NCBI GenBank assembly: GCA_030015575.1
Contig: CM057339.1
Location: 778,364,809 to 778,428,808, forward strand
DNA from: Agapanthus africanus
Taxonomy: Eukaryota > Streptophyta > Magnoliopsida > Asparagales > Amaryllidaceae
DNA length: 64,000 bases
Direction of reading: 5' to 3'
The notes beneath the pieces are model-generated. The model was given only the letters and a program-made list of their open reading frames with translations, was not told the DNA's origin and searched no databases. Numbering within the stretch: the first letter of the stretch is position 1; each line of letters begins with the position of its first letter. The position numbers and the translations under genes are program-made. Below are positions 45,087 through 57,161 of this stretch, one piece after another.

Positions 45087-45979
45087 GTCGTCTGCGAAAA
45101 AGAACAGAATTCAATTATCAGTACTATAATTTAATCTTAAAAGTTCTGAGCAACACTTTAAAATTTGTACCACACTGCAATGCAGTGGAAAGGGGATCAA
45201 AGGTGGACCCACAAAATCCAGATGACAATGCATCAATTAATAAGACAGCCTCATCATTTGATAAGTCTGTCAATTAATGAGGAAACCCTCAAAGAATATT
45301 CTCATTGAATGAGAAATCCCTCGAGACAAGGAGAAAATCTCCCTTTCAGAGCAAAGCTCTATAACAGAGTGACACTTGTCAAACTCTGGTCACGAGGGAA
45401 AAAAATTCCTTAAAGAGCCTAGCTCTGTAATGATGATGGAAAATCCATCAAAGATAAATGAAAGTTAATTCCTAAGAATTAAAATTCTGGGACCTTAAAG
45501 ATCCATGAAAAAACTCTTAAGAGTTCTTCATCAAAAGATCAAAAGATCTATATATTGTCAAAATAGCAAAGCTCTGACCTATGGGCTAAGAAACCCTAAG
45601 GAAAGATCTATTTAGATCTATGGGTTCATGAGAGCAAGGCTCTGTGTACGAAACCCTAAAGGGGTTTTCTTTAGATCAAAAGATCTATGAGAGCAAGGTT
45701 CTATTAATGGGTAAAACCCCTAAGTTATTAGAATTAATTTAATTTAATTTAATTTTTACCTAAAATTTTCTAGAGTTCTAACTCTTGAAAGTTTTTGGAA
45801 ATAAGAGAAAGGCTCTAAAATAAAATTCTTGAGGAAAAGAAGATAATCGTCTGAGGACCAAGGGTTCTATTTATAGGCGCTGAAGCGCCTCCTCAACTTC
45901 TGAGTTGATCCAAAGGCACAGATGTTTCCACCGCTGCACTCACGTGTGCGCCACGTGAGCGCAATGGTAGAGGGGCATT
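45087..45979 (-). other. Antisense leader of B and region up to the 3' LTR
   Basis: Between the antisense ATG and the LTR. It holds short palindromes of the LTR type (AGAGCAAAGCTCT, GAACTCTTAAGAGTTC, GATCAAAAGATC at 45280-45700), a minus-strand TATA box (45867-45876), and a purine-rich tract GGTAGAGGGGCATT (45966-45979) that is the likely plus-strand primer for the 3' LTR. TTCTTTTTCGCAG just before the ATG could be an intron acceptor. Confidence 0.6.
45867..45876 (-). promoter_or_regulatory. Minus-strand TATA box of the antisense gene of B
   Basis: CTATAAATAG on the minus strand, about 780 bp upstream of the antisense ATG. Exactly conserved in element A at 62291-62300, with matching flanks (AGGGT before, GGC after on the plus strand). 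It points away from the 3' LTR promoter 700 bp to the right. Confidence 0.65.
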
Positions 45980-48419
45980 TGTTTCCCCCAATCAGAGCAA
46001 AGCTCTGTTTTGAATTTCAAAATTCAAAAATTGAAGCAACGCTTCAGATCTCTTGCGCTGCGTGCTGCGCGCCACGTGTCAAAAGCAGACATGCCAGCGC
46101 CAGGAGCGCTGTGTCCTAGGGAGCGCACCCCCAATCAGAGCAAAGCTCTGTTTCAAAATTCAAATTTTACAATTGAAGCAACGCTTCAGATCCCTTGCGC
46201 TCTGCGCTGCGCGCCACGTGTCAAACATAGGTGCGCTAGCGCGGTTGCGCTGCGCTCTGCGCTGCGCACCACGTGCAAAACACAGGCGCGGTCTCGCTGC
46301 GCGCCACGTGCCAAACACGGGTGCACTAGCGCCAATTGCGCCGGCGCTGGAATTTAAATAATTCCCCACCGTTAGATCAAAAGATCTAATAATAATAATA
46401 ATTATTAATCAGAATTAAACTTCTGTTCTAGAAAGATCTTTCCAATCTTATTAAAATAAGAAGATTATTTTCTGTAAAACAGAAGCCTTAGGATCAAAGA
46501 TCCAACGGTGGGAAATATTCCCAAATCAATCAGAGAAAGATCTCTTCAACTAATTTAACAAACCAATTGGCCCTATATAAAGGCCCCAAGACTTCAAGTC
46601 TCAGTAAAAGAAAAAAATACCCTCTGAAAACTTTGAGAAAAACTCAAAGAGAAAGAAAGGCAAGCCTTTGAAGAAAGAAGATCATCCTCTTCATCTTTAA
46701 AGGTAAAGAATTATATTCTTGAAAAAACAGAGATGAAATCATCGCATTAAAAAAGAACCATCTTCTAAAAAGATCAGAGATCTAAGAACAAGGTCAAGGT
46801 CTTCAATAAAAAAGAAAAGATAAAAAAAAGATCTAATTATAAAAAGATTTAAAGAAGTAATTTACTTCATTAACATATCTTTTGATCTGTAAAGGCAGAG
46901 CCTTTTTGATGAGAATAAGAACTTTGTTCTTGAATCTTGAGGCAGAGCCTTTTTTAAGAAGAACAAAAAACTTGTTCTTTGATCTTAAATTGATCAAGAT
47001 GCGCTCTGCGCTATTGGACAGTGCTTTGCACTCTTAAATTGCGCCTTTGCGCTTATTGGACTGGTGCAGAGCGCCAGAACGCATCACTTGTCTACCATAA
47101 AACAGTTTGCGCTTTGCGCTTCTAAAAATAGCGCACTGCGCTCTTGGACTGGCGCTCAGCGCCAGAGCACGCCATGTGTCACTCACTGGCGCACCCATAA
47201 ACTAGCACAGCGCACATATAAAGCGCAGTGCGCTAACAAACCAGCGCTAAGCGACACGTGTCACTCTTATATGCGCTAGCGCAATGCGCTCTTTAATTGG
47301 CGCAAAGCGCCTGATGCGCCACGTAGTGCGCTGTCAGAACATACCTTGTTCTGATAAATGCTATGCAGAGCCCAAACAAAGGCCTAACAGGCATAATAAA
47401 AATAAAATGTTAAACATTTTTAACTGGACTTAGCCCAATTCTGACCATAAGTCCTCAATTTAAATTGAACTGAGTTCATCTGCTCTTCCAATCAATTTAC
47501 ATCCGGTTCGAGGGTACATCTCTTTACTCCTCTGATATTTATCGTTGTACTCCTTCAACGTCGTCATAGAGGTGACGGGTCCCGACAACCACACATTACT
47601 ACGGACTGTGGGGTCCTTAAACTCATGGACTATGACGTCCTTAACCTCGACCGTGATATCTTAAAACTAACATCGGACTGTGAGGTTCTTAAACTCACGG
47701 ACTATGATGTCCTTAACCTTGACCGTGATGTCTTAAAACTAACGTCGGACTGTGGAGTCCTTAAATCCATGGACTATGATGTCCTTAACCTTGACCGCAA
47801 CGTCTTAAAACTAACAATGGACCGTAATGTCCTTAAACTAATTATCGACCGCAATGTCATTAAACTAAAAAATAGAGCCTAATTGCTCTCTTGTCGGATC
47901 TAAACGATCCCGTTAAGTTGATCTTATTTTATAATTAGACTAGCGTGTCCTTAACAAACGTTTAAGTAAATCTTAGCCTCAAATAAGGCTAACGTATCCT
48001 TAAAACATAACCCCCCAAACCCAAATCTAAGAAAGATACGGATTTGGACTAGTCCACGCCCTACGGGCGACAACATAACTTAGTCTCCGTATACAATCCA
48101 CGGGCAACCAAACACAAAACAAACACCCACGACACGAAGTGACCATATGGAGAAGGAGAAAGTTGTTACCGTGGTGCGGTAGCGTAATTAACTGCGGGGG
48201 CTTGCGCCTACAGGAAAGAGCGTCCCCACAATCAAAAAACCCTTAAACGTGGGGGAATCTGACGAAGTCTGCTTCATCGGCCGCATCCGTTTAAACCTTC
48301 GATACACAGTGCCATAAATCAACTTGGCATCTTCGGAGAGGTGGACGGATAGCACCAATTAGCATATGCCCCCAGATTCAGGAAAGACGTCCATTCTTCC
48401 CGTCTTCCGGCGATAAACA
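45980..48419 (+). repeat. 3' LTR of Tat element B (2,440 bp)
   Basis: Pairs with 9709-12120; TG...CA ends; small length differences lie in the GCGC-rich sections and minisatellite. TATA box at 46573-46582, minisatellite at 47605-47875. Confidence 0.93.
46573..46582 (+). promoter_or_regulatory. LTR TATA box, 3' LTR of B
   Basis: CTATATAAAG in the conserved LTR context; could start readout transcription into element A. Confidence 0.7.
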
Positions 48420-48424
48420 ACAGC
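48420..48424. other. Right target-site duplication of element B (ACAGC)
   Basis: Pairs with GCAGC at 9704-9708, one mismatch. Confidence 0.8.
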
Positions 48425-49284
48425 TATTCGGATGATGAGGTCCATGCAATATTCTCTGCTCGGCCTTCAATACAAACCTTCGCTGATGAAGAGCAAAATT
48501 TACAAGTTGCCATGGTTCCGCCCAAGCATTATAAAGAGCTAGACGCTCTTAATACTTACAATGTGGAAGAGCTGCAGACGTTCTATATCCCTCCCAGGCG
48601 AGAAGGTGAAAAGGCGATCCTATTCTACCGATCCGGGGAAACCATAGGGGAGAAAGAAATCTAGCACGACGCGGATTCTACATTTGACAGGCTCGAACCC
48701 ATCCGTTTGCCCATATATTACACGAGCAGACTAAAAAGGCTGTTAAGGCGCCAAGGCGTACTTTTCAAACAGACCGCTCGAAAAGCTAAGTTCTATGACA
48801 GGATCTGGAACGTCCCTAGAACCCAGCGGAAATTGCCCAACGGGAGAAGGGAAACGACTGGACTCGGGTATATTCAATCCAAGAAACGGGAGTTACTACG
48901 CGAATGCTATGTCATATATGACTTTGATGAAGAAGGGGATGCTCAGTGGGAAGATACTAACCCTGAACCAGAAAGAGCTCCCGACGTGAAAATACCCAGT
49001 CTGTCATTCGAAGAACAAATGGACAAGCTTATAAAGGAAGCGGGTAAAAAGGTTCGAGATGACCATAATCGCGAAATGGCCATCTAAGAGAAAGCTAGGA
49101 CGCAACGCCTTCTTCAACAGGCTGCGAAAGATGAAAGCGCCCATCCCTGTCAACCCGTTGTACAAAACGCACGACGCAGAGGCAGAAAAAAACCAAAGAA
49201 CGGGAAAGGCGTTCGACAGCGACAAAGTAGGTCTAAGAAGCCACGCGATCAAGAACATAGCAACCAAGATTCATCTCTTATAAA
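48425..49284 (+). pseudogene. Protease-RT linker of element A, resumed after B
   Basis: Continues the frame broken at 9708: YSDDEVHAIFSARPS, then a TAG at 48662-48664 at the same place as in B, then DADSTFDRLEPIRLP and KRLLRRQG, ending in a Lys/Arg-rich part. A second stop at about 49085 replaces a Tyr codon of B. Domain not recognised. Confidence 0.75.
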
Positions 49285-49288
49285 GAAA

Positions 49289-50674
49289 ATGGGTCGAGCA
49301 TACTCTTTTGCCCAAGATAAGACAAAGAAAATACTTGATCTTGCCATAAAACATCAAATGATTACCCTCCCGGAGTCCAAGCACCCCGAGCAGGCAGGCG
49401 AAGTCTCTCACCCGGACTATTGCTCTTATCACCGAGCGATAGGGCATCCTCTCGAAGACTACTTCACCTTCAAGAACTGGGTCGAAGACCAATATCAGCT
49501 CGGCAAGTTCGCTCTATCCAACAGTTGGAGGATAACTCCACCGCAGAAGCATGAACCAAAAGCCACGCATACAGCGAGAATAGAACCAGATCAACATCTG
49601 TCTTGGAAGCGAGCTCGTACTTGTCATATGATAACACTATCAAAAGAAGAGCCTGAGGATAGGGATAACCTCCCGTGGTGCTTCGAAAACAATGATGACG
49701 AGGTGATCTCAGAGTTTCCACCGGCGCCAAAAGAGCTGGAAGATGGAATACATACCACTGCAGATAACCTCAAGAAAATTGATTTGGGGACGGCAAGTGA
49801 CCCGCGACCGACATTCGTCAGTGAGTTGCTGTCTGGGGAAAGGGTAGCTACACTAAAAGAGGTGCTTATGCAGCATAAGGATTGCTTCGCGTAGAACTAT
49901 TCCAAGATGCCAGGACTAGATCCAGAGATTGCTGTCCACAAACTGGTCATATCTCCGGACGTCAAGCCAATCAAACAAGCGCCAAGAAGAATGCGGCTCG
50001 AGCTTGAGATGAGAATCAACGTCGAGGTCAAGAAGCTGATCGACTCTGGCTTCATCCAAGAGGTCCAATATCCTGACTGGATCGGCAACATCGTCCCGGT
50101 GATGAAGAAAAATGGGACAGTACGCATATGCGTGGACTTCCGAGATCTCAATAAAGCCTGCCCGAAAGATGACTTCCCAGTACCCGTCACTGAGCTGATG
50201 ATAGATAACACGTCCACTCACGAAGTTTTCTCCTTCATGGACGGATCGTCAGGATATAACCAGATAAAGATGCATCCCGAGGACCAGAAGCACACCGCTT
50301 TTCGGTCCCCTCTGGGTATATTCTGTTATAAGGTGATGCCTTTCGGTCTAAAGAACGCCGGTGCCACCTATTAGAGGGCCATGACGAAGATCTTCGACGA
50401 CCTCATACATGAAATCGTTGAATGCTATATCGACGACCTCGTAGTTAAAAGCAAATCTTACGAGGAACATCTAGAGCATCTGAAGACCGTATTTCAATGC
50501 CCTCGGCAATACAACTTGAAGATGAACCCTGTCAAATGCGCGTTCGGAGTTTCCTCGGGCAAATTCCTGGGGTTCATCTTCCGACACCGAGGCATCGAGA
50601 TAGATCCATCAAAAATCAAGGCAATTATGGAGATGCCCCCGCCGAGGACTCTCAAGCAAGTGCGGTCTCTCTAA
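49289..50674 (+). pseudogene. Reverse transcriptase of Tat element A
   Basis: A CHHC knuckle (C-x2-H-x4-H-x4, final Cys changed to Tyr in LEDYF, about 49422-49462) precedes RT. Motifs: NIVPVMKKNGTVRICVDFRDLN, FSFMDGSSGYNQI, YKVMPFGLKNAGATY, and box Y-I-D-D at 50426-50437, which is intact here. Stops at 49892 (Trp codon), 50372 (Gln codon) and 50672. Function as in B; broken, but with the correct active site. Confidence 0.9.
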
Positions 50675-51879
50675 GGGAAGCTCGCGTATATCCGGCGATT
50701 CATAGCCAATCTCTCAGGCAAGTGCCATCCTTACAGTCACCTGATGAAGAAGGGAACCCCGTTCGTCTGGGATCACAAATGCCAAAGCGCGCTGGACGAA
50801 ATCAAGCAATACCTGCAGAATCCGCCAGTACCAGCCGCTCCGGTCAAGGGAAATCCTCTCATTCTGTATACAACCGCCCTTGAAGGTTCCTTAGGCGCAT
50901 TATGGGCATAGGAGAACGGCCAAGGGAAGGAGAGAGCGCTCTACTATTTGAGTCGAGTTCTGCTGGGGGCAGAAAGCAATTATTCTCCCATCGAAAAACA
51001 CTGCCTGGCATTAATCTTCGCGATAACGAAGCCCAGGCACTATGCATTGGCGCATGACGTCCGTCTCATATTGAAGGTGGATCCTCTCAAATATTTGATG
51101 TCAAAGGCCATATTGACAGGGCGGCTCGCTAAATGGGCCTTGCTCTTGATGGAGTTCTCAATAACTTATCAGCCTCTTAAGGTAGTAAAAGGCCAGGCCA
51201 TCGCCAATTTTCTCGCTGAGCATCCGATACCTGCCGATTCTCCTTTGAATTGTGAACTTCCAGATGAGCATGCGTTTGACACGATCGACGGTAATGGCAC
51301 CCGGTGGGAACTTTACTTCGACGGAGCATCCTCCATGAAGAAGCGTAAACAAAACACCCCCATAATCAAATCAGGGGGAGGTCTCATCTTCGTAACTCCA
51401 CAAGGAGGGATAATGCGCTTTGCCTTCTCCTTAACAAAGCCGAGGACAAACAATGAAGCTAAATACAAATCTTTGATAGCAGGTCTCGAGATCGCTATCG
51501 ACATGGGGATCGAGAACTTCCTCATATACGGAGACTCCCAGCTGGTCGTCAGTCAAGTAAACGGCGACTATCAAACGTGCAAACCAGAGCTGGTGATGTA
51601 CGGCGAGAGAGTACAGCAACTGCTGACTCAAATCCCTTCCTACACCTTGGAAAGCATACCGCGAGCGGAAAATAGCGAAGCAGATGCATTAGCCAAGCTT
51701 GCTAAAGAGTTGGCCGATGAGACCCTCGATGACGTAAGAATCGTGGTACAAAGCCGTCGGGTTCTTGCACCGGCAGAAATATTTCCAAAGACGTCCGTGG
51801 AAAAGGGAACGACCGAGCAAACGGCTCTACAAGTAAAAGACCAGGAAAAGGTTGAAGATTGGAGAGAAGTCTTTATAGA
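50675..51879 (+). pseudogene. Both RNase H domains of element A
   Basis: The first, gypsy-type RNase H runs from about 50675 with a stop near 50909 (ALWA then TAG); from 50948 a long frame continues through YYLSRVLLGAESNYSPIEKHCLALIFAI and the tether. The second, archaeal-type RNase H has W-E-L-Y-F-D-G-A-S (about 51305-51331), NNEAKYKSLIAGL (Glu kept, 51449-51487), Y-G-D-S-Q-L-V-V-S-Q (51527-51556) and NSEADALAKL. Here the Athila target site is uninterrupted (about 51119-51130), which proves the insertion point in B. Confidence 0.9.
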
Positions 51880-53089
51880 CTACTTCAAATCCCGTCGAAC
51901 GCCCGAGGATGCGTCCTCAAAACATCAGCTCATGAAGCGAGCCTTATCCTTCGCCTTCGTCAATGATACTCTGTATAAGATGGCTGAGATGCTTGGGACC
52001 TGAAGAAGCAAGAAGAGTCGTCCAAGAAACTCATGACGGACTCTGCGGTTCTCACCAAGCCGGGCCAAAGATGAAGTTGAAGATCAAACAGATGGGTTAT
52101 TATTGGCCCACGATGATCCAGGACTGCCTTGAGTATGCGAAGCAATGCCACTCATGCCAGATCCATGGGGACTTCATCCATCAGCATCCAAATCCACTAC
52201 ATCCAACGGTGGCTAGCTCGCTATTTGAAATGTGGGGAACTGACATAATCGGCCCCATCGAACCAGCATCGTCCAGAGGACATCGGTTCATTTTGGCAAC
52301 AACTGATTACTTCTCTAAGTGGGCAGAAGCAGTACCGCTAAGGGAAGTTAAGACGGAGAATATCCTCCATTTCTTCAAGACACACGTCATTTATCGGTTT
52401 GGAACTCCGAGATGGATCATCTCCGATAACGGGCCAGCCTACAGAAGCCACAAGATCAGCCGCTTTGCATAACAACATAACATAGACTGGAGATACTCTT
52501 CGATCTATAATCCCCGAGCCAACGGTCTAGCTGAGGCCTTCAATAAGACCTTGACGAAGATCGTGAAAAAGATGGTGTCCCGAAATAAGAAGGACTGGCA
52601 TGAGAGACTGCAAGAAGCTCTCTGGGCGCATCGAACTACGTTCAAGACGGCCACGAACACAACTCCATACGCATTGGTGTTCGGTACAGAAGCGGTACTC
52701 CCCCTCGAGAGTTACCCTCTCTACGAGTGGCAGTTTACTACGAGCTAACGGACGAAGAAAACGCTCACCTTCGCCTCGAGGAGCTCGATGCCCTTGATGA
52801 AACCCGGCTCATAGCGCAACAAAATCTAGAGGCTTATAAAGCTAAGATGACGCGCTCATATGAAAGATTGACTAGGCCGAGGACATTCCGCCAAGGCGAA
52901 CTCGTGCTAGTGGTCAAAAGACCTATGATCCCCAATCATGCTAAACGAGAGAAATTCGAGCCGAATTATGAAGGCCCGTATATCATAGACAAGGTCTACC
53001 ATGGTGGGGCCTATCTACTCATTGACATGCATAGCGAAAGACCTTTCAGGCCAATAAACGGCCGCTTCCTGGAGAAGTACTACGCTTGA
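51880..53089 (+). pseudogene. Integrase of Tat element A
   Basis: A frameshift near 51980 joins NDTLYK to the CLGPEEARRVVQETHDGLCGSHQAG zinc region. CHSCQ follows, then catalytic Asp in GTDIIGP, Asp in ISDNGPAY, and Glu in NGLAEAFN after a stop at 52470. A further small deletion near 52710 changes frame; the last frame (52727-53089) has RQGELVLVVKRP and ends GRFLEKYYA at the natural pol stop, which is intact here. Confidence 0.9.
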
Positions 53090-53764
53090 CGAGTCACGGC
53101 CTAGGTCAATGATAGATGACGACGACTATGTCCGCTCGCTATCTTCCTAAGCCCAAACTCTATAAGTAGTAACCGGCTTCCTTTACAACGGACCGAAACG
53201 TCCTTAAACTAACAGCGGACCGAAACGTCCTTAAACTAGCATCGGACCGAAACGTCCTTAAACTAACAGCGGGCCGAAACGTCCTTAAACTAATATCGGA
53301 CCGAAACGTCCTTAAACTAACAACGGACCGAAACGTCCTTAAACTAACAACGGACCACTATGTCCTAAAACTAGCCGTTGACCGAGATGTCGATAAACTA
53401 CGGTGGATTGCAGCATCCCAAAGATGATACAACAAAAAAAAGAGAATAAAAAAAAAGAGAATAAAAGAAAGAGAAAAAAAAAGAAAACGGTATGTCCATA
53501 AGAAAAATGGGCACGGATGAAAACCCGAAAAGGCTCCGTGAGTAAAAACAACAGGGCTACCAGCGAGTTTTGTGAAAACCCGAAAGGGCGCAAACTCGTT
53601 AGAATAAAAAAAAGAAAGAATAAAAAAAAGGGAAAAAGAAAACGGTATGTCTACAAGCAAAATGGGCATGGATGAAAACCCGAAAGGGCTCCGTGAGTAA
53701 AAACAGCAGGGCTACCGGCGAGTTTTTTGAAAACCCGAAAGGGCGCTATCTCGTTAAAAGACAC
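53090..53764 (+). repeat. 27-bp minisatellite and GAAAACCCGAAAGGG block of A
   Basis: 27-bp units with the GACCGAAACGTCCTTAAACTA core from 53186 to 53405 (about eight copies). Then A/G-rich tracts and two ACGGTATGTC units (53488, 53643; about 155 bp) with GAAAACCCGAAAGGG words. Collinear with 33526-34090 of B. Confidence 0.88.
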
Positions 53765-54290
53765 TTTCAAGGTCCTCTCAACTTTGTAAGGAGAAACCAC
53801 CTGCGTGAGATCCTTACGACTCACAAGGGAGCAACACACTTAGGGATCCCCACAATTCCTAAGGAGAAATTACACTTGCGAGATCCTCACGACTCGTATG
53901 GAGAACCCTCTTATGAGACCCTCACAGCTCATAAGATTTGAAAGTCTTAAGCTACAGGGATCTGAACCTGTTCTTAAGCAGCCCCCACAACCTTCAATAC
54001 TGCCATACAAGCGGCTCAGTGCTGACCCTTGTATACAATCTACGGGCGCGAATAAACATTTCCCTAACAAAGTCCCACCCGTGACTAGGGATATGTTCGC
54101 ACGGTGAGCAACCCTTGTAAGTCCTGTCGACTTAGAAGGAGAAAATACTCTTGTAAGATCCTTACGACTTATAAGGGAACATACACTTAGGAGTCCTCAC
54201 GATTCCAAAGGAGAAAACACGCCTACGAGATCCTCACGACTCGCAGGGAGAAATACCTTTATGAGACCCTTACGGCTCATGAAGTCAAAA
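53765..54290 (+). repeat. Hairpin array with constant loop, element A
   Basis: Collinear with 34091-34620. Perfect or near-perfect arms around ATCCTCACGA-like loops: CTTATGAG/CTCATAAG (about 53911-53936), CTTGTAAG/CTTATAAG, CCTACGAG/CTCGCAGG, GCGAG/CTCGT. Arms differ from B at several places, sometimes restoring pairing lost in B. Confidence 0.8.
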
Positions 54291-54960
54291 GCCTTAGTCG
54301 ACAGGATCCTAACCCTGTTCGCTAAGCCACCTTTGTTCGACATTGACAGAGGCAAATGATGATTCTCTCCTGGAAATATCCCAGTAGTAGCGGTGCTGAT
54401 GACGAAATCGGTGTCTAATTCCGAGCTTGCAGCGAAAAGCCAGCAAGCCACACATGCATACGAAATAGCCGAAATGATGGGGCAACTTGCAGACAAAATC
54501 AGCAAGTAAAAATATATGCATCCAAAATAGCCAAAATGATTAGGCAACTCTCAATAAAAAGCAGCGAGTAAAAATAAAAATAAAATAGTCGAAATGATTG
54601 GGCACCGCGAAAAATAGCCGAAATGATTGGGCAGTCGTGACTTTCGCGATATAAAAGCTGAAATGATAGAGCATCATGGAGAGAAATAAAAAATGAATGA
54701 AATTTATACTCTATAGGTGATATCATGTCAATCCCTATATGCAATCCAGGGGAGCAAACAAAGAGGGAATCACACCCTTCCTCCCTAAGCTTCGTCAAAA
54801 GGAGAGGCCAAATCTCAATGGTTCATAAACAGCCTGGAGATCATCTCAATGGACACAACATCAAGCAAAGTGGAATAGAGGCAACTCCCAGTTCCATGAC
54901 TCAGCGGTACACAGATGACCGAGAGTCAAACCCCGACTCCGTGAAATGCGGATAAAGTCA
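54291..54960 (+). repeat. Second hairpin array of A (GCCGAAATGATTGGGCA spacers)
   Basis: Collinear with 34621-35290; arms GCTTGC/GCAAGC and ACTTGC/GCAAGT with constant spacers, then a short unique segment containing ATCATGTCAATCCC. Confidence 0.72.
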
Positions 54961-55985
54961 ACCCTTCCTGGTTACGTAGAACGCGGATTATGTCACTCCT
55001 GACCCCGTGGGAAACGTCTAGAGCGGATCCTGGTCTTCGCAGAGCATGGCAATGACCCCGTGTGAAGCATCCAGAGTGGAGCCTGGTCCTCGCCGAACAC
55101 GGCAGTGAACCCGTGGGAAGCATCCAGAGCAAAATTCCTGGCTACGTGAAACGCGGATTATGTCACTCCTGACCCCATGGGAAACGTCCAGAGCGGATCC
55201 TGGTCCTCGCAGAGTACGGCAATGACCCCGTGTGAAGCATCCAGAGCGGAGCCTGGTCCTCGCCGAACACGGCAGTGAACCCGTGGGAAGCATCCAGAGC
55301 AAAATTCCTGGGTATATGAAACGCGGATTATGTCACTCTTAACCCCGTAGGAAACGTCCAGAACGAATCCTGGTCCTCGCAGAGCATGGCAATGACCCCG
55401 TGTGAAGCATCCAGAGCGGAGCCTGGTCCTCGCCGAACACGGCGGTGAACCCGTGGGAAGCATCCAGAGCAAAATTCATGTCTATGTGGAACGCGGATTA
55501 TGTCACTTCTGGCCCCGTGGAAAACGTCCAAAGCGGATCCTGGTCCTCGCAGAGCACGGCAGTGAACCCGTGTGAAGCATCCAAAGCGGAGCCTGGTCCT
55601 CGCCGAACATGGCAGTGAACCCGTGGGAAGCATCCAGAGCAAAAATTCCTGGCTACGTGGAACGCGGATTATGTCACTCCTGACCCCGTGGAAAACGTCC
55701 AGAGCGGATCCTGGTCCTCGCAGAGCACGGCAGTGAACCCGTATGAAGCATCCAAAGCGGAGCCTGGTCCTCGCCGAACACGGCAGTGAACCCGTGGGAA
55801 GCATCCAGAGCAAAATTCCTGGCTACATGGAACGCGGATTATGTCACTCCTGACCCCGTGGAAAACGTCCAGAGCGGATCCTGGTCCTCGCAGAGCGCTG
55901 TAATGACCCCGTGTGAAGCATCCAGAGAGGAGCCTGGTCCTCGCTGAACACGGCAGTGAACCCGTGGGAAGCATCCAGAGCAAAA
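54961..55985 (+). repeat. 170-bp tandem array of A
   Basis: About six units, spacing 170-171 bp (starts of the GCTACGTGG word or its variants at 55141, 55311, 55481, 55652 and 55822). Homologous to 35291-36275, with element-specific variants such as GGATTATGTCACTCC. Confidence 0.92.
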
Positions 55986-56345
55986 ATTGGACTGTGAGGT
56001 CCTTAAACTCACGGACTATGATGTCCGTAACCTTGACCGTGATGTCTTAAAACTAATATTGGACTGTGAGGTCCTTAAACTCATGGACTATGATGTCCTT
56101 AATCTCGACCGTGATATTTTTAAACTAACATCGGACTGTGAGGTCCTTAAACTCATGGACTATGATGTCCTTAACCTCGACCGCAATGTCTTTAAACTAA
56201 CATTGGACTGTGAGGTCTTTAAACTCACGGACTATGATGTCCTTAACCTCGACCGTGATGTCTTAAAACTAACAACGGACTGTGGAGTCCTTAAATCCAC
56301 GGACTATAATGTCCTTAACCTCGACCACGATGTCTTTAAAATATG
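55986..56345 (+). repeat. 24/72-bp minisatellite of the A 3' region
   Basis: About five 72-bp units of GGACTGTGAGGTCCTTAAACT type. A continuous frame is open but has no protein features beyond the repeat. Confidence 0.88.
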
Positions 56346-57161
56346 GTATCCTGGAAAGCATCCAGAGCGGAGCCTAGTCCTCGCCGAACACGACAGTGAA
56401 CCCGTGGGAAGCATCTAGAGCAAAATTCCTGGCTACGTGGAACGCGGATTATGTCACTCCTGACCCCGTGTGAAGCATCCAGAGCGGAGCCTAGTCCTCG
56501 CCGAACACGGCAGTGAACCCGTTGGAAGTATCTAGAGCAAAATTCCTGGCTACGTGGAATGCGGATTATGTCACTCCTGACCCTGTGGAAAACATCTAGA
56601 GCGGATCCTGCTCCTCGCAGAGCACGGCAATGACCCCGTGTGAAGCATCCAGAGCGGAGCCTGGTCCTCGCAGAACACGGCAGTGAACCCGTGAGAAGCA
56701 TCCAGAGCAACCCCTGACTCCGTGAAAAGCGGATAAGAGCAACTTCACCCATCACTTGCAGGTCCTCACGACTCGTAAGGGAGTAAATTCTCTTGTGAGA
56801 TCCTTACGACTTTCAAAAGAAAACACACTTAGAAATCCTCATGATTCTTAAGGAGAAAATACACCTACGGGATCCTCTCGACCTGTAGGGAGAAAATTCT
56901 TTATGAGACCTTCACGGCTCATAAAATTGAAAAGCCTTAGGAGGAAGATCATAACCTGACTCCTAAGCCATCGCTGTCCTGTAAGGAAATCAAAGTAGAT
57001 TATCTATAAAATGTACTTACTAAAAGGGACACACCATCATGAAGCAAAATATGCCTTGTATTCATGAATCCAAATGAATAAAATGTACAATTTATGAAAG
57101 AACCAAAAATACTCTCATTCAGGAGTATGTACAAAAGAAGAATAAAAAATATACAAATTCT
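56346..57161 (+). repeat. Second 170-bp block, short hairpin array and antisense 3' flank of A
   Basis: 56346-56725 holds about two 170-bp-type units. 56745-56940 holds hairpins (CCTACGGG/CCTGTAGG, TTTATGAG/CTCATAAA). 56941-57161 is AT-rich and follows the last antisense exon; nothing else is seen there. Confidence 0.75.

Larger units (their letters stand above)
9709..48419 (+). mobile_element. Tat/Ogre-type Ty3/gypsy element B (inner copy, itself interrupted twice)
   Basis: Complete element with two LTRs (9709-12120 and 45980-48419), primer site 12126, gag-pro-pol on the plus strand, a 3' repeat region, a minus-strand PMD gene and a purine-rich tract before the 3' LTR. It is inserted in the protease/linker region of element A. 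It is split by an Athila element (19513-31522) and by a solo LTR (36971-39877). Removing these with their duplications leaves about 23.8 kb. The LTRs differ at about 3% of sites in a 290-bp stretch around the TATA box (counted by eye), so the insertion is much older than the Athila insert. Confidence 0.93.
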
